The notes: generated by a model not told the origin, from the letters alone. DNA of 64,000 nt from Pseudomonas amygdali (GCF_002699855.1 NZ_LKBW01000266.1:1-64000), one strand, 5' to 3'; shown: positions 30,168 through 41,279, numbered from the stretch's first letter. Translations and numbers: made by a program.

Positions 30168-30979
30168 ATGACACCCCAGTCGGCGGCCCAGAGCAGAACG
30201 GCAAATACCGGAATGGCCGCAGTAAGGCTGTCGATACGGTCCAGCACACCGCCGTGCCCAGGCAGCAGGTTGCTGCTGTCCTTGACCCCTGACTGGCGCT
30301 TGAACATGCTTTCAGTCAGGTCGCCAATTACGGAGATGAACACAATCACAGCAGCGCCAAGAAGCCCGGCGATGAACTGAGCAACCGTCCAGTCACGAGA
30401 AACGCCCACAGCGGCCATGATGCCCAGACTGACCGCAAGACCGCCGTATACGCCCTCCCAGCTCTTGCCCGGACTTACCTTGGGGGCCAGTTTGCGCTTG
30501 CCGAAAGCCTTGCCGGAGAAATAGGCGCCAATGTCGGCAGCCCAGACCAGCACCATCACTGACAGAATCAGCCAGTTACCCAGCGGCCACTGCTTGATCA
30601 GCACCAACCCCTGCCAGGCAGGCAGCAAAATCAAAAGACCGATCACCAGCTTGCAGGCCGCGCTTGCCCAGTGGCTACTGGAGTCCGGATAGGTAAGAAC
30701 CAGAAAGGTCGCCACGCCCCACCAGATGACTGCAGCGACGAGCACCCAGGGCTCCAACCCTGGCAGCAGGTACATGAGGAATAGCAGAATTGCGACCACA
30801 GCCGCATAACCGATGCGCATCGACTGCGCAGCAAAACCTGCGAGCCGCGCCCATTCCCAGGCACCCAGCACGACAACAACCCCGATGAACAGGGCGAAAT
30901 ACATGCCGGTCAGCAGGAAAAAACCACACAAGGCGATCGGCAACAGAATGAGTGCCGTGATGATCCGTTGTTTCAGCAT
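30164..30979 (-). CDS. cdsA: Phosphatidate cytidylyltransferase
   Basis: CdsA makes CDP-diacylglycerol from phosphatidate and CTP, the branch point of phospholipid synthesis. The 271-residue product has about eight hydrophobic segments and the family signature around [12 protein letters not shown] and [11 protein letters not shown]. The ATG overlaps the uppS stop by one base. Confidence 0.95.
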   Translation of the reverse strand: MLKQRIITALILLPIALCGFFLLTGMYFALFIGVVVVLGAWEWARLAGFAAQSMRIGYAAVVAILLFLMYLLPGLEPWVLVAAVIWWGVATFLVLTYPDSSSHWASAACKLVIGLLILLPAWQGLVLIKQWPLGNWLILSVMVLVWAADIGAYFSGKAFGKRKLAPKVSPGKSWEGVYGGLAVSLGIMAAVGVSRDWTVAQFIAGLLGAAVIVFISVIGDLTESMFKRQSGVKDSSNLLPGHGGVLDRIDSLTAAIPVFAVLLWAADWGVM

Positions 30980-31734
30980 TAAGCCCGGGCTCCAGCTTCT
31001 ACCTGTTCGCTGGTTTTACCGAAGCGACGTTGGCGAGAAGCGAAATCTGCCAGCGCGGCGCGCATGGCATCGTGTTTGAAGTCCGGCCAGAACAGGTCGG
31101 AGAAGTACAGCTCGGCGTAGGCCAGCTGCCAAAGCAGGAAGTTACTGATGCGGTGCTCGCCACCGGTGCGAATGCACAGGTCCGGCAACGGCAGATCGCC
31201 CGTTGCCAGACAGGTCTGCAGCAGCTCGGGGGTTATATCCTCCGGTTGCAGATGCCCGGCCTGAACCTCGCGCGCCAGCCGCTGGGCAGCCTGTGCGATG
31301 TCCCATTGCCCACCGTAGTTGGCAGCGATCTGCAGCACGAAACGGCTATTGCCGGACGTACGCACTTCCGCCTCGCGCATTGCAGCCTGCAGCTCGGGAT
31401 GAAAGCGCGAGCGGTCGCCAATGATCCGCAGGCTGATGTCGTTCTCGTTCAGGCGCTTGGTTTCACGGCGTAGCGCCGTTAAGAAAAGCTCCATCAGTGC
31501 ACCAACCTCTTCGGCCGGGCGCTGCCAGTTTTCACTGGAGAACGCGAACAGTGTCAGCACCTCGACCTTGGCTTCGGCACACACCTCGATAACGGCCCGC
31601 ACAGCGTCGACGCCCGCCTTATGGCCAGCAACGCCTGCCAGCAGGCGCTTCTTGGCCCAGCGATTATTACCGTCCATGATAATCGCGACATGGCGCGGTA
31701 CCGAAGACGGCACGGCCGGTTTTATCTTTTCCAT
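30979..31734 (-). CDS. uppS: Undecaprenyl pyrophosphate synthase (cis-prenyltransferase)
   Basis: UppS extends farnesyl diphosphate to undecaprenyl diphosphate, the lipid carrier for peptidoglycan and O-antigen. The 251-residue product has IIMDGNNRWAKKR at about 18-30 with the catalytic Asp, and the RTGGEHRISNFLLWQ motif. It lies 16 bases downstream of frr. Confidence 0.96.
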   Translation of the reverse strand: MEKIKPAVPSSVPRHVAIIMDGNNRWAKKRLLAGVAGHKAGVDAVRAVIEVCAEAKVEVLTLFAFSSENWQRPAEEVGALMELFLTALRRETKRLNENDISLRIIGDRSRFHPELQAAMREAEVRTSGNSRFVLQIAANYGGQWDIAQAAQRLAREVQAGHLQPEDITPELLQTCLATGDLPLPDLCIRTGGEHRISNFLLWQLAYAELYFSDLFWPDFKHDAMRAALADFASRQRRFGKTSEQVEAGARA

Positions 31735-31750
31735 GAAAGCGTCCGAAACC

Positions 31751-32308
31751 TTAAACAGCCATCAGATCAGCTTCTTTCTGCTTCACAGCAACTTCGATTT
31801 CAGCAACGAATTTGTCAGTCAGCTTTTGCACGTCGTCCGCCGCGCGACGCTCTTCGTCTTCGCTGATTTCCTTCTCCTTGACCAGATCTTTCAACTGGCT
31901 CAGGGCGTCACGACGAATGTTGCGTACAGCAACACGAGCGTCTTCAGCGGCGTCGCGTGCCTGCTTGGTGAAGCCCTTGCGGGTTTCCTCGGTCAGCGCC
32001 GGCATGGAGATCAGCAGCAGCTCACCCAGGTTGGTCGGATTGAAGCCCAGACCGGAGCTCTGGATGGCCTTGTCGACAGCAGCAAGCATATTACGCTCGA
32101 ACGCCACGACCTGAAGAGTGCGCGAGTCCTTGACGGTCACGTTGGCAACCTGACTCAGCGGCGTGTCGGCACCGTAATAAGGGACCATGACACCACCCAG
32201 AATGCTCGGGTGCGCCTTGCCGGTGCGGATTCGGGTGAACGCGTGGTTCAGCGACTCCAGACTCTTCTGCATGCGGGTCTGAGCGTCTTTCTTGATTTCG
32301 TTGATCAT
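31751..32308 (-). CDS. frr: Ribosome recycling factor
   Basis: Frr, with EF-G, splits post-termination ribosomes. The 185-residue product starts [16 protein letters not shown] and has the tRNA-mimic helical layout, including the [10 protein letters not shown] motif. The ATG overlaps the pyrH stop (ATGA), so translation is probably coupled. Confidence 0.97.
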   Translation of the reverse strand: MINEIKKDAQTRMQKSLESLNHAFTRIRTGKAHPSILGGVMVPYYGADTPLSQVANVTVKDSRTLQVVAFERNMLAAVDKAIQSSGLGFNPTNLGELLLISMPALTEETRKGFTKQARDAAEDARVAVRNIRRDALSQLKDLVKEKEISEDEERRAADDVQKLTDKFVAEIEVAVKQKEADLMAV

Positions 32309-33048
32309 TGTTGGGCTTCCTCGATCAGGGTCCCTTCAGCGCCACCATGGACGATATTCAGAAGGGCACCCGGCTTGTTCATGTTGAAGACGCGCAATGG
32401 CATCTTGTGATCGCGACACAGGCAGATTGCGGTCAGATCCATCACGCCCAACTTGCGATCCAGCACTTCATCGTAAGTCAAATGATCGAACTTCTCGGCA
32501 TTCGGGTCCTTGAACGGATCTGCGGTATACACGCCATCCACCTTGGTGGCCTTGAGCACTACATCGGCGTCGATCTCGATCGCGCGCAGGCAGGCAGCCG
32601 AATCGGTCGTAAAGAACGGATTACCCGTACCCGCAGCAAAAATCACCACTTCCTTGGCGCTGAGATGGCGCATGGCCTTGCGGCGATCATAATGATCGGT
32701 CACACCCAGCATGGAAATGGCCGACATCACGATGGCCGTGATATTAGCGCGCTCCAGCGCATCGCGCATTGCCAGGGCGTTCATCACAGTGGCCAGCATG
32801 CCCATGTGGTCGCCTGTTACCCGATCCATACCCGCAGCACTCAAGGCTGCGCCACGGAAAAGGTTACCGCCGCCGATCACCAGACCGACCTGAACACCGA
32901 TACCGACCAGCTGGCCGACTTCCAGCGCCATACGGTCCAGCACCTTGGGGTCAATGCCGAACTCTTCCGAGCCCATGAGGGCCTCACCGCTGAGCTTGAG
33001 TAGAATGCGTTTATAGCGAGCCTGATAACCACTGCCCTGCTGAGCCAT
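32305..33048 (-). CDS. pyrH: UMP kinase
   Basis: PyrH phosphorylates UMP to UDP. The 247-residue amino acid kinase fold protein has [10 protein letters not shown] near the N-terminus, the GGGNLFRG phosphate-binding motif and the [11 protein letters not shown] motif. It follows tsf after 205 bases, as in most Gammaproteobacteria. Confidence 0.97.
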   Translation of the reverse strand: MAQQGSGYQARYKRILLKLSGEALMGSEEFGIDPKVLDRMALEVGQLVGIGVQVGLVIGGGNLFRGAALSAAGMDRVTGDHMGMLATVMNALAMRDALERANITAIVMSAISMLGVTDHYDRRKAMRHLSAKEVVIFAAGTGNPFFTTDSAACLRAIEIDADVVLKATKVDGVYTADPFKDPNAEKFDHLTYDEVLDRKLGVMDLTAICLCRDHKMPLRVFNMNKPGALLNIVHGGAEGTLIEEAQQ

Positions 33049-33196
33049 TGCGAATCTCTCCTGCGGCGTTTTCTGAAAAAAATCTGTGCTGGCTATTTCA
33101 AGCCTGCGCTTACTTTAGCTTGACGCTCTGCGAGCGTCGGGAGAATGCAGCCTTGTGAGCACAATCTCCAAGGAAAATTTCCTTTTCTCTTTCGAC

Positions 33197-33230
33197 AAAG
33201 AGGCCGCACGCGTGAGCGGGCAGCCTCTTT
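33197..33230 (-). terminator. Hairpin between tsf and pyrH
   Basis: AAAGAGGC/GCCTCTTT form an 8-bp stem, 24 bases past the tsf stop. The T tract lies within the stem (CTCTTT) and the tail is weak, so termination may be partial and allow some pyrH expression from upstream. Confidence 0.5.
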
Positions 33231-33253
33231 GGGGCGACAGTTGAAAAACCGTC

Positions 33254-34117
33254 TTACTGCTTGGCAGCAGCCAGCTGTGCAGCCACTTCGTCAGCGAAGT
33301 TATCAACTGGCTTCTCGATGCCGTCGCCTACTTTGAAGTAGGTGAAGGAAACGATTTCAGCACCGGCTTTCTTGGCCAGATCACCGACCTTGACTTCCGG
33401 GTTCTTGACGAACGCCTGCTCGACAAGGCTAGCTTCAGCCAGGAACTTGGTGATACGGCCGCCAACCATTTTTTCAACGATTTCAGCTGGCTTGCCTTTG
33501 ATCTTGTCTTCGTTCAGTTGCAGGAAGACGTTTTTCTCGCGCTCGATCGCTTCGGCAGAAACTTCCGAAGGGAACAGGAACTCGGGGTTGCTTGCCGCTA
33601 CGTGCATGGCGATATCTTTAGCCAGCTCGACGTTGCCACCTTTGAGGGTAACTACCACACCGATCTTGTTACCGTGCAGGTAAGTACCTACAACGTCGCC
33701 CTCGATACGCTTCAGGCGGCGGATGTTGACGTTTTCGCCAACCTTGCCGACCAGCACCAGACGTGCAGCTTCCTGAGCTTCGATCAGCGGAGCGACATCA
33801 GTCAGCTTGTCAGCAAAGGCTTTTTCGACGCTTGCAGCAACGAAAGCCTTGAAGTCGTCCTGCAGAGCCAGGAAGTCGGTCTGCGAGTTGACTTCGATGA
33901 TGACAGCAGCCTTGCCGTCATCCTTGATGGCGATCGCGCCTTCAGCAGCAACGTTGCCTGCTTTCTTGGCGGCCTTGATCGCGCCGGAAGCACGCATATC
34001 GTCGATTGCTTTTTCGATGTCGCCGCCAGCCTTGGTCAAGGCCTTTTTGCAGTCCATCATGCCTTCGCCGGTACGCTCGCGCAGTTCTTTGACCAACGCT
34101 GCAGTAATCTCTGCCAT
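33254..34117 (-). CDS. tsf: Translation elongation factor Ts
   Basis: EF-Ts exchanges GDP for GTP on EF-Tu. The 287-residue product has the N-terminal UBA-like domain with LRERTGEGMMDCKKAL, the TDFLA motif in the core and the C-terminal module. The rpsB-tsf pair is conserved, with terminator-like structures between them. Confidence 0.97.
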   Translation of the reverse strand: MAEITAALVKELRERTGEGMMDCKKALTKAGGDIEKAIDDMRASGAIKAAKKAGNVAAEGAIAIKDDGKAAVIIEVNSQTDFLALQDDFKAFVAASVEKAFADKLTDVAPLIEAQEAARLVLVGKVGENVNIRRLKRIEGDVVGTYLHGNKIGVVVTLKGGNVELAKDIAMHVAASNPEFLFPSEVSAEAIEREKNVFLQLNEDKIKGKPAEIVEKMVGGRITKFLAEASLVEQAFVKNPEVKVGDLAKKAGAEIVSFTYFKVGDGIEKPVDNFADEVAAQLAAAKQ

Positions 34118-34252
34118 TTCAAAATCCTCTTGGATAGGTCTTCAACCATTCCACCCGGCTCGCCGGGCGTGCAATTCTTGAAAAATCAGGGTGGCAGCAA
34201 CACATGACAGCAAGGTCATGGCTACAGACCGACAAATCATTTCCTAGGTGGC

Positions 34253-34276
34253 AAAAAGGGGGCTAAGCCCCCTTTT
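34253..34276 (-). terminator. Intrinsic terminator between rpsB and tsf
   Basis: A perfect AAAAGGGGGCT stem followed by TTTTT on the minus strand. A second hairpin (34283-34311, GAGTAAACGCC pairing across AGGCG) overlaps the rpsB stop. Together they probably reduce tsf expression relative to rpsB. Confidence 0.7.
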
Positions 34277-34307
34277 CGCGTACTGAGTAAACGCCAGGCG
34301 TTTGTAC

Positions 34308-35051
34308 TCAGCCTTCTACAGCAGCTGCAGCTGGAGCTTCTTCGACGAATACGTCGGTGCCGCCAGCAACATTGTTACGACCACGGATAACAGCGTCAGC
34401 CATCGAACCCATGTACAGCTGGATGGCGCGAATGGCGTCATCGTTGCCCGGGATGATGTAGTCAACGCCTTCCGGGCTGCTGTTGGTATCGACAACGCCG
34501 ATAACCGGGATGCCCAGCTTGTTGGCTTCGGTGATCGCGATGCGCTCGTGATCAACGTCGATAACGAACAGTGCGTCTGGCAGACCGCCCATATCCTTGA
34601 TACCACCCAGGCTGCGATCCAGTTTTTCCAGATCACGGGTGCGCATCAGGGCTTCTTTTTTGGTCAGCTTGGCGAAAGTACCGTCTTCGGACTGTACTTC
34701 CAGCTCGCGCAGACGTTTGATCGACTGACGGATGGTCTTGAAGTTGGTCAGCATGCCACCCAACCAGCGATGGTCGACGTACGGCGAACCGCAACGTGCT
34801 GCTTCTTCAGCAACGATTTTGCCAGCGGAACGCTTGGTGCCGACGAACAGAATCTTGTTTTTGCCCGAAGCCAGGCGCTCAACGAAAGTCAGAGCTTCGT
34901 TGAACATAGGCAGGGTTTTTTCAAGGTTGATGATGTGAATCTTGTTACGCGCGCCGAAAATGTACTTACCCATTTTCGGGTTCCAGTAACGGGTTTGGTG
35001 ACCGAAGTGCACACCGGCCTTCAGCATATCGCGCATATTGACTTGGGACAT
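34308..35051 (-). CDS. rpsB: 30S ribosomal protein S2
   Basis: S2 is a late-assembling small-subunit protein. The 247-residue product starts [20 protein letters not shown]. The ATG at 35051 has AAGGAAC upstream and matches the family start; a longer upstream frame is not supported. It ends in a short Ala/Glu-rich tail. Its leader is a likely target for S2 autoregulation in other Gammaproteobacteria, which I could not confirm here. Confidence 0.97.
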   Translation of the reverse strand: MSQVNMRDMLKAGVHFGHQTRYWNPKMGKYIFGARNKIHIINLEKTLPMFNEALTFVERLASGKNKILFVGTKRSAGKIVAEEAARCGSPYVDHRWLGGMLTNFKTIRQSIKRLRELEVQSEDGTFAKLTKKEALMRTRDLEKLDRSLGGIKDMGGLPDALFVIDVDHERIAITEANKLGIPVIGVVDTNSSPEGVDYIIPGNDDAIRAIQLYMGSMADAVIRGRNNVAGGTDVFVEEAPAAAAVEG

Positions 35052-35364
35052 GATAGTTCCTTGATAAGTCGGGTTAGGCCTCCACGTATCCCAATGACCA
35101 ACCAATGGCATCTGCCAAGGGCACCCAGGTCATCGTGTCGACACGTGTGTGGGTTTGTGCTTCAAGGACGGACCTTGGAAAGCGGCGCATTTTATATCAC
35201 AAAAGGGAAGAGAACGGAACTCCCATCAAGTTCTTGTTTTGCGGTACTTTTAAAGCCGCATCCGTTGACTTATAGAAGGAAGCGATGATTACCCGGCACC
35301 GGCGGGCTGATAGAATTACGCCTTTGCGCACCAACCGCGTGCCAGCCACGCCGAGAGATTCTGT
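35052..35364. other. Divergent rpsB-map intergenic region
   Basis: This 313-base gap contains no convincing coding frame. It holds the rpsB leader and promoter on the minus strand and the map promoter on the plus strand, where TAGAAT at 35312-35317 could be the -10 box. Confidence 0.6.
35191..35219 (-). promoter_or_regulatory. Putative rpsB promoter
   Basis: The minus strand has TTCCGT (35214-35219), a 17-base spacer and TATAAA (35191-35196) with a TGTGA extension. The inferred start near 35184 leaves a leader of about 130 bases before rpsB. Confidence 0.4.
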
Positions 35365-36147
35365 ATGACCATCACCCTCAAAACCCCGGAAGACATCGAA
35401 AAGATGCGCATCGCCGGTCGCCTGGCCGCCGATGTTCTGGAAATGATAGCGCCTCACGTAAAGCCCGGTGTAACCACCGAAGAGCTGGACCGCCTCTGCC
35501 ACGATTACATCGTCAACGAGCAACAGGCGATCCCTGCCCCGCTGAACTACAAAGGCTTCCCCAAGTCGATCTGCACCTCGATCAATCAGGTAGTCTGCAA
35601 CGGCATCCCGAGCGACAAGAAGCTGAAGAACGGCGACTCGCTCAACATTGACGTTACCGTCATAAAGGACGGGTACCACGGGGACACCAGCAGGATGTTC
35701 CATGTCGGCACCGTTCCGGTATGGGCCGAGCGTCTGTCGAAAGTAACTCAAGAGTGTCTGTATAAGGCTATCGAAATCGTCAAACCCGGCACTCGCCTGG
35801 GCGACATCGGCGCCGTTATTCAGAAACACGCTGAAAAGAATGGTTTCTCTGTGGTTCGGGAGTTCTGTGGTCACGGCATCGGCAAGGTGTTTCATGAGGA
35901 GCCGCAGGTCATGCACTTCGGCGAGGCTGGAACCGGTATCGAACTGCAGGAAGGCATGACCTTCACCATCGAGCCGATGATCAACCAGGGACGCCCTGAA
36001 ACCAAGATCCTTGGCGATGGCTGGACGGCGATAACCAAGGACCGCAAGCTCTCGGCGCAATGGGAGCACACGCTGCTGGTAACCGCTGACGGTTACGAAA
36101 TCTTCACTTTACGCAGTGACGACACTATTGCACAAAAAGCCCCCTGA
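35365..36147 (+). CDS. map: Methionine aminopeptidase, type I
   Basis: Map removes the initiator methionine from nascent proteins. The 260-residue product has the pita-bread fold motifs: [17 protein letters not shown] with two metal Asp ligands, [14 protein letters not shown] with the metal His, and the final metal Glu near EHTLLV. Divergent from rpsB and followed by glnD, as in most Gammaproteobacteria. Confidence 0.97.
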   Translation: MTITLKTPEDIEKMRIAGRLAADVLEMIAPHVKPGVTTEELDRLCHDYIVNEQQAIPAPLNYKGFPKSICTSINQVVCNGIPSDKKLKNGDSLNIDVTVIKDGYHGDTSRMFHVGTVPVWAERLSKVTQECLYKAIEIVKPGTRLGDIGAVIQKHAEKNGFSVVREFCGHGIGKVFHEEPQVMHFGEAGTGIELQEGMTFTIEPMINQGRPETKILGDGWTAITKDRKLSAQWEHTLLVTADGYEIFTLRSDDTIAQKAP

Positions 36148-36197
36148 CTGGAGGCTGCACGACTGAACACCCGACCCGACATGAGGAATACTGCTCC

Positions 36198-38894
36198 ATG
36201 CCGCAAGTAGATCCAGACTTGTTCGATCGTGGCCAGTTCCAGGCCGAACTGGCCTTGAAAGCCAGCCCCATCGCTGCGTTCAAGAAGGCTATCCGCAGGG
36301 CGAAAGACGTCCTTGATGATCGCTTCAGGTCAGGGCGAGACATTCGGCGACTGATAGAAGACCGGGCATGGTTTGTAGATAACATCCTGCAGAAGGCCTG
36401 GGATCAGTTCGAATGGAGCGAAGATGCCGATATCGCCCTGCTTGCAGTGGGCGGCTACGGGCGCGGCGAACTGCATCCGTACTCGGACATTGACCTGCTG
36501 ATCCTGCTGGACAGTGATGACCACGAAATTTTTCGCGAACCTATCGAGCGGTTTCTGACACTGCTCTGGGACATCGGTCTGGAGGTCGGGCAAAGCGTGC
36601 GCTCTGTCAATGAATGTGCACAGGAAGGCCTGGCCGACCTGACTGTCATCACCAACCTGATGGAAAGCCGCACCATTGCAGGTCCCGAGCATCTGCGCCA
36701 ACGCATGCTGGAAGTCACCAGTACGCAGCATATGTGGCCGAGCAAGGAGTTCTTTCTTGCCAAGCACGCCGAACAGAAAAAGCGTCATCACAAGTACAAC
36801 GATACCGAATACAACCTGGAACCCAACGTCAAGGGCTCGCCCGGCGGCCTGCGCGACATTCAGACCATTCTGTGGGTTGCGCGACGCCAGTACGGCACGT
36901 TGAATCTGCATGCACTGGCAGGCGAAGGCTTCCTGCTGGGCAGTGAAAACGCCCTGCTGGCCTCCTCCCAGGAGTTTCTCTGGAAAGTGCGCTATGCGCT
37001 GCACATGCTGGCCGGACGATCAGAAGATCGGCTTCTGTTCGATTATCAGGTCCGCATCGCAGGCTTGCTGGGCTATGAAGACAGTGACGCCAAGCTCGCC
37101 ATCGAGCGTTTCATGCAGAAGTATTATCGCGTGGTCATGAGCATCGCCGAACTCAGCGATCTGATTATCCAGCATTTCGAAGAAGTGATTCTTTCCGACG
37201 ACAGCGGCACAGCGCAGCCGATCAATTCGCGCTTCCAGCTGCACGACGGCTATATAGAAGCCACCAACCCGAACGTTTTCAAGCGCACCCCGTTTGCCAT
37301 GATCGAGATTTTCGTGCTCATGGCCCAACATCCCGAGATAAAGGGCGTGCGCGCCGACACCATTCGTTTGCTGCGTGAACACCGGCACCTGATCAACGAT
37401 GATTTCCGTAACGATATCCGTAACACCAGCCTGTTCATCGAGCTGTTCAAGTGCGAGACAGGCATTCATCGCAACCTGCGCCGGATGAACCGCTACGGCA
37501 TTCTAGGGCTGTATCTGCCGGAATTCGGCCATATCGTCGGGCAGATGCAGCATGACCTGTTCCACATCTATACCGTCGATGCGCACACGCTGAATCTGAT
37601 CAAGCACCTGCGCAAGCTGCAATACACAGAAGTGTCCGAAAAATTTCCGCTGGCAAGCAAAATAATGGCTCGACTGCCAAAGCCGGAACTGATCTACCTG
37701 GCCGGGCTGTACCACGACATTGGCAAGGGCCGTGGCGGCGATCACTCGGAGCTGGGCGCAATAGATGCACAGGCGTTCGGTACGCGCCATCATCTGCCTG
37801 ACTGGGACACCCGTCTTATTGTCTGGCTGGTGAGCAACCATCTGGTCATGTCGACCACCGCACAGCGCAAGGACCTTTCAGATCCCCAGGTCATCCACGA
37901 TTTCGCCCAGTTCGTCGGCGACGAAGTGCACCTGGACTATCTGTATGTGCTGACCGTTGCCGACATCAACGCGACCAACCCGACCCTCTGGAATTCGTGG
38001 CGCGCCAGCCTGCTGCGCCAGTTGTACACCGAAACCAAGCGCGCCTTGCGCCGCGGCCTGGAAAACCCGGTTGATCGCGAGGAGCAGATTCGTCGCACCC
38101 AGACCGCAGCGCTGGACATCCTGGTACGCAACGGCACTGACCCTGACGATGTCGAGCAACTCTGGTCAGCGCTGGGAGACGATTATTTCCTGCGTCACAC
38201 CGCTGGCGATGTTGCCTGGCACAGCGATGCCATCCTGCAGCAGCCAGCCGACGGCGGCCCGCTGGTGCTGATCAAGGAAACCACTCAGCGGGAATTCGAA
38301 GGCGGGACGCAAATATTCATTTACGCCCCTGACCAGCATGATTTCTTCGCTGTGACCGTGGCGGCGATGGACCAGTTGAACCTGAACATTCATGACGCGC
38401 GCATTATCACGTCCAGCAGCAAATTCACACTCGACACCTATATCGTCCTCGATAACGAAGGCGGTTCGATCGGCGACAACCCGGAACGCGTTCAGGAAAT
38501 CCGCAACGGCCTGACCGAAGCGCTGCGCAACCCGGATGATTACCCGACGATCATCAAGCGCCGCGTGCCTCGTCAGCTCAAGCACTTTGCGTTCGCACCG
38601 CAAGTCACCATTCACAACGACGCCCAGCGTCCTGTGACGGTACTTGAACTGCTGGCACCTGACCGCCCCGGCCTGCTGGCGCGCATTGGCAAGATCTTCC
38701 TGGAGTTCGATCTGTCATTGCAGAATGCCAAGATTGCGACCCTGGGCGAACGCGTGGAAGACGTGTTTTTCATCACCGACGCGAATAATCATCCGCTGTC
38801 CGACCCACAGCTGTGCAGCCAGTTGCAGGACGCAATCGTCAAGCAACTGAGCGTCAACTCAGAGCCCGGCCATGATTTGCGAATCAGCATATGA
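36198..38894 (+). CDS. glnD: Bifunctional PII uridylyltransferase/uridylyl-removing enzyme GlnD
   Basis: GlnD senses glutamine and adds or removes UMP on PII proteins to set nitrogen regulation. The 898-residue product has a nucleotidyltransferase domain with [16 protein letters not shown] at 85-100, a central HD domain with [15 protein letters not shown], and two C-terminal ACT domains (about 705-780 and 815-890). It lies 50 bases after map. Confidence 0.97.
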   Translation: MPQVDPDLFDRGQFQAELALKASPIAAFKKAIRRAKDVLDDRFRSGRDIRRLIEDRAWFVDNILQKAWDQFEWSEDADIALLAVGGYGRGELHPYSDIDLLILLDSDDHEIFREPIERFLTLLWDIGLEVGQSVRSVNECAQEGLADLTVITNLMESRTIAGPEHLRQRMLEVTSTQHMWPSKEFFLAKHAEQKKRHHKYNDTEYNLEPNVKGSPGGLRDIQTILWVARRQYGTLNLHALAGEGFLLGSENALLASSQEFLWKVRYALHMLAGRSEDRLLFDYQVRIAGLLGYEDSDAKLAIERFMQKYYRVVMSIAELSDLIIQHFEEVILSDDSGTAQPINSRFQLHDGYIEATNPNVFKRTPFAMIEIFVLMAQHPEIKGVRADTIRLLREHRHLINDDFRNDIRNTSLFIELFKCETGIHRNLRRMNRYGILGLYLPEFGHIVGQMQHDLFHIYTVDAHTLNLIKHLRKLQYTEVSEKFPLASKIMARLPKPELIYLAGLYHDIGKGRGGDHSELGAIDAQAFGTRHHLPDWDTRLIVWLVSNHLVMSTTAQRKDLSDPQVIHDFAQFVGDEVHLDYLYVLTVADINATNPTLWNSWRASLLRQLYTETKRALRRGLENPVDREEQIRRTQTAALDILVRNGTDPDDVEQLWSALGDDYFLRHTAGDVAWHSDAILQQPADGGPLVLIKETTQREFEGGTQIFIYAPDQHDFFAVTVAAMDQLNLNIHDARIITSSSKFTLDTYIVLDNEGGSIGDNPERVQEIRNGLTEALRNPDDYPTIIKRRVPRQLKHFAFAPQVTIHNDAQRPVTVLELLAPDRPGLLARIGKIFLEFDLSLQNAKIATLGERVEDVFFITDANNHPLSDPQLCSQLQDAIVKQLSVNSEPGHDLRISI

Positions 38895-38945
38895 GCACTC
38901 GGCCAAACGAATCGACTCAACGCAGTCCATTGAGGAACACTCCCC

Positions 38946-40139
38946 ATGAATAACGCCATGCAACTGCTTCAGCCTTACCCTTTCGAGAAGCTGCGCGCCT
39001 TGCTGGCCGGCGTAACGCCCAACCCGGAAAAGCGCCCTGTTGCATTGTCGATTGGTGAGCCGAAGCACCGCTCACCCGATTTTGTGGCCAAGACACTCGC
39101 AGACAACCTCGATCAGATGGCGGTTTACCCGACCACGCGGGGTATCCCGGCGCTGCGCGAAGCCATTGCCGGCTGGTGCAACCGTCGATTCGGCGTACCA
39201 CAGGGCTGGATCGATCCGGCGCGCAATGTATTGCCGGTCAATGGCACACGCGAAGCGCTGTTCGCCTTCACCCAGACAGTAGTCAATCGTAGCGATGACG
39301 GCCTGGTGATCAGCCCGAACCCGTTTTATCAGATCTATGAAGGTGCCGCCTTTCTGGCCGGAGCCCAGCCTCACTACCTGCCATGCCTGAGCGACAACGG
39401 TTTCAATCCCGATTTCGACGCAGTCAGCGCGGAAACCTGGAAGCGCTGCCAGATACTGTTCCTGTGCTCGCCGGGTAACCCGACCGGAGCACTTATTCCT
39501 GTTGAAACCCTGAAAAAACTCATCGCCCTGGCCGACAAACATGACTTTGTCATTGCTGCGGACGAATGCTACAGCGAGCTGTACTTCGATGAGCAGGCTC
39601 CACCACCTGGCTTGCTCAGCGCCTGCGTCGAGCTGGGTCGCCAGGATTTCAAGCGTTGCGTGGTGTTCCACAGCCTGTCCAAGCGCTCCAACCTGCCGGG
39701 TCTGCGTTCAGGTTTTGTGGCAGGTGATGCCGACATTCTCAAGGCCTTCCTGCTGTATCGCACGTATCACGGCTGCGCCATGCCGGTACAGACTCAGCTG
39801 GCGAGCATTGCTGCCTGGAATGACGAGGAGCACGTACGCGCGAACCGTGACTTGTACCGTGAAAAATTCGATGCTGTGCTCGACATCCTCGCGCCAGTGC
39901 TCGACGTCCAGCGCCCGGACGGGGGGTTTTACCTGTGGCCGAATGTAGGCACCGATGATGCTGCATTTTGCCGAGACCTGTTCATCGATCAGCATGTGAC
40001 TGCAGTACCGGGTTCGTACCTTTCCCGCGAGGTGGATGGCGTCAACCCGGGTGCCGGCCGGGTTCGCCTGGCGCTCGTTGCACCTCTGGCCGAGTGCGTC
40101 GAAGCCGCCGAACGTATCCGCGCATTCCTGAGCAAATAA
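38946..40139 (+). CDS. dapC: N-succinyldiaminopimelate aminotransferase
   Basis: DapC transaminates N-succinyl-2-amino-6-ketopimelate in lysine and diaminopimelate synthesis. The 397-residue fold-type I PLP enzyme has the Schiff-base lysine at K246 in SLSKRSNLPG and the SPGNPTG motif near 175-181. The ATG has GAGG nine bases upstream. dapD and dapE lie further along the same strand, supporting the assignment over a general aminotransferase. Confidence 0.93.
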   Translation: MNNAMQLLQPYPFEKLRALLAGVTPNPEKRPVALSIGEPKHRSPDFVAKTLADNLDQMAVYPTTRGIPALREAIAGWCNRRFGVPQGWIDPARNVLPVNGTREALFAFTQTVVNRSDDGLVISPNPFYQIYEGAAFLAGAQPHYLPCLSDNGFNPDFDAVSAETWKRCQILFLCSPGNPTGALIPVETLKKLIALADKHDFVIAADECYSELYFDEQAPPPGLLSACVELGRQDFKRCVVFHSLSKRSNLPGLRSGFVAGDADILKAFLLYRTYHGCAMPVQTQLASIAAWNDEEHVRANRDLYREKFDAVLDILAPVLDVQRPDGGFYLWPNVGTDDAAFCRDLFIDQHVTAVPGSYLSREVDGVNPGAGRVRLALVAPLAECVEAAERIRAFLSK

Positions 40140-40162
40140 ACAGCGAAACTTCAGGAAGACAG

Positions 40163-40189
40163 CCCCGCCGCCTTTGATGTGTGGCGGGG
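40163..40189 (+). terminator. Putative dapC terminator
   Basis: CCCCGCC/GGCGGGG form a 7-bp stem with a 13-nt loop, 24 bases past dapC. The tail TAATTAGTT is only moderately T-rich. Confidence 0.45.
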
Positions 40190-40273
40190 GTAATTAGTTA
40201 CCACCTGCTACACCTTGCACAAACGTACCTTCAACCTTCATTTTCCAGCCTTCCTGAAAGGAAGCGAACTACG

Positions 40274-41119
40274 ATGAAGGTCTATCACATGTCCGCACCC
40301 ACCACACAGAGCCTGAAGCTGCCTGCATCCTGCGCCATGCGCAGCGCAACGAATCATCAGGCCTCGTACGAAACCGCCATTCGCGAAAACCCCGCCAACG
40401 CAGCAATCACTCCTGCCTACGAATCAGGAGCACGCCATGGCTGCGAAGAGTCAACGCACATGGCGCGTCTTCTGGTTTCGTTCAGCAAATACTGGGCACG
40501 TGGGCGGACCCTGAAAATGCTTTTTCAGAAAGACCCTCCTGCCATTCTGACAACCCCCGTTGTCGAAGCTGCAAAGAAATGGCTGCCTCACATAAATCTG
40601 AAATTCGAGTTCGTGACAGGCGGGGCCAGCGATATCCGAATCGGTTTCAACGAGCATCTGAACTGGAGCGCCATAGGGACTGATGCCCTGTTGGCCGAGC
40701 AGAATGAAGCCACCATGGAATTCAACGTCAAGGAGCTGTTCACGGCAGACCTGAAACCCATGCCGGACTTGACGCGCATCGTGCTACATGAATTCGGGCA
40801 CGCCTTGGGAGCAGTTCACGAGCACCAGCATCCTCAGGCAAGCATTCCCTGGAACGAACCGCTTCTACGCCCCCTGCTTTTACAATCCGGATTGACTGAC
40901 GAAGAAATCAATACCAATTTTTTCGACAAGTACGAAGCTGCTGATTTCTACCATTCGGCTTACGACCGTGATTCCGTCATGCATTACGACATTCCCAACG
41001 GCCTGACCCTTGGCGACTTCGAAATCATCAACACTGGCAAAACGCTCAGCCCTAACGACATCAAAGTGATGGGTTCCATATACGGGGACCGGAAAAACTC
41101 AAAGTTCGAGGCGAACTGA
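40274..41119 (+). CDS. Astacin-like zinc metalloprotease (metzincin)
   Basis: The 281-residue protein has the full metzincin zinc motif HExxHxxGxxHE at 172-183 (His172, Glu173, His176, His182) and a Met-turn SVMHY at 234-238. Together these place it in the M12 (astacin) group. The region at about 119-150 (SDIRIGFN, WSAIGTDAL, TMEF) is the usual strand region before the active site. I chose the ATG at 40274, which follows AAAGGAAG; an in-frame upstream extension of 31 residues lacks such a site. There is no hydrophobic signal peptide. The N-terminus has no acidic residue in the first 12 positions and is fairly rich in Ser and Thr, which resembles type III secreted proteins, but no hrp box is visible. 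It looks like an accessory gene inserted between dapC and the Spx/ArsC-like gene. Substrate unknown. Confidence 0.85.
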   Translation: MKVYHMSAPTTQSLKLPASCAMRSATNHQASYETAIRENPANAAITPAYESGARHGCEESTHMARLLVSFSKYWARGRTLKMLFQKDPPAILTTPVVEAAKKWLPHINLKFEFVTGGASDIRIGFNEHLNWSAIGTDALLAEQNEATMEFNVKELFTADLKPMPDLTRIVLHEFGHALGAVHEHQHPQASIPWNEPLLRPLLLQSGLTDEEINTNFFDKYEAADFYHSAYDRDSVMHYDIPNGLTLGDFEIINTGKTLSPNDIKVMGSIYGDRKNSKFEAN

Positions 41120-41227
41120 CAAGGCATCGTAAAGAAAATACTGATCGTCAGGCAGTAATGCGCAAGCAGTGCCTGCAATGCGCTGGCCGCTACCCTGCCG
41201 AATTAGCCAGCAACCGCATTTGAGACA

Positions 41228-41259
41228 TCGCGCCACGTACTTCACCCCGTGTGGCGCGA
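41228..41259. terminator. Hairpin between the metalloprotease and a convergent small gene
   Basis: TCGCGCCAC (41228-41236) pairs perfectly with GTGGCGCGA (41251-41259). It could act for the plus-strand metalloprotease or the convergent minus-strand gene. A clear T tract is missing on both sides. Confidence 0.4.
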
Positions 41260-41279
41260 GGGCTTTAGAGCGCTACCGG

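Noticed and set aside
35052..35180. S2-binding leader structure for rpsB
   Set aside because: Expected from other Gammaproteobacteria, but I could not define a convincing conserved fold by eye.
40140..40273. hrp box (GGAACC-N16-CCACNNA) upstream of the metalloprotease
   Set aside because: No GGAAC element at the right distance from a CCAC motif; the only CCAC near 40201 lacks the following A and the upstream half.
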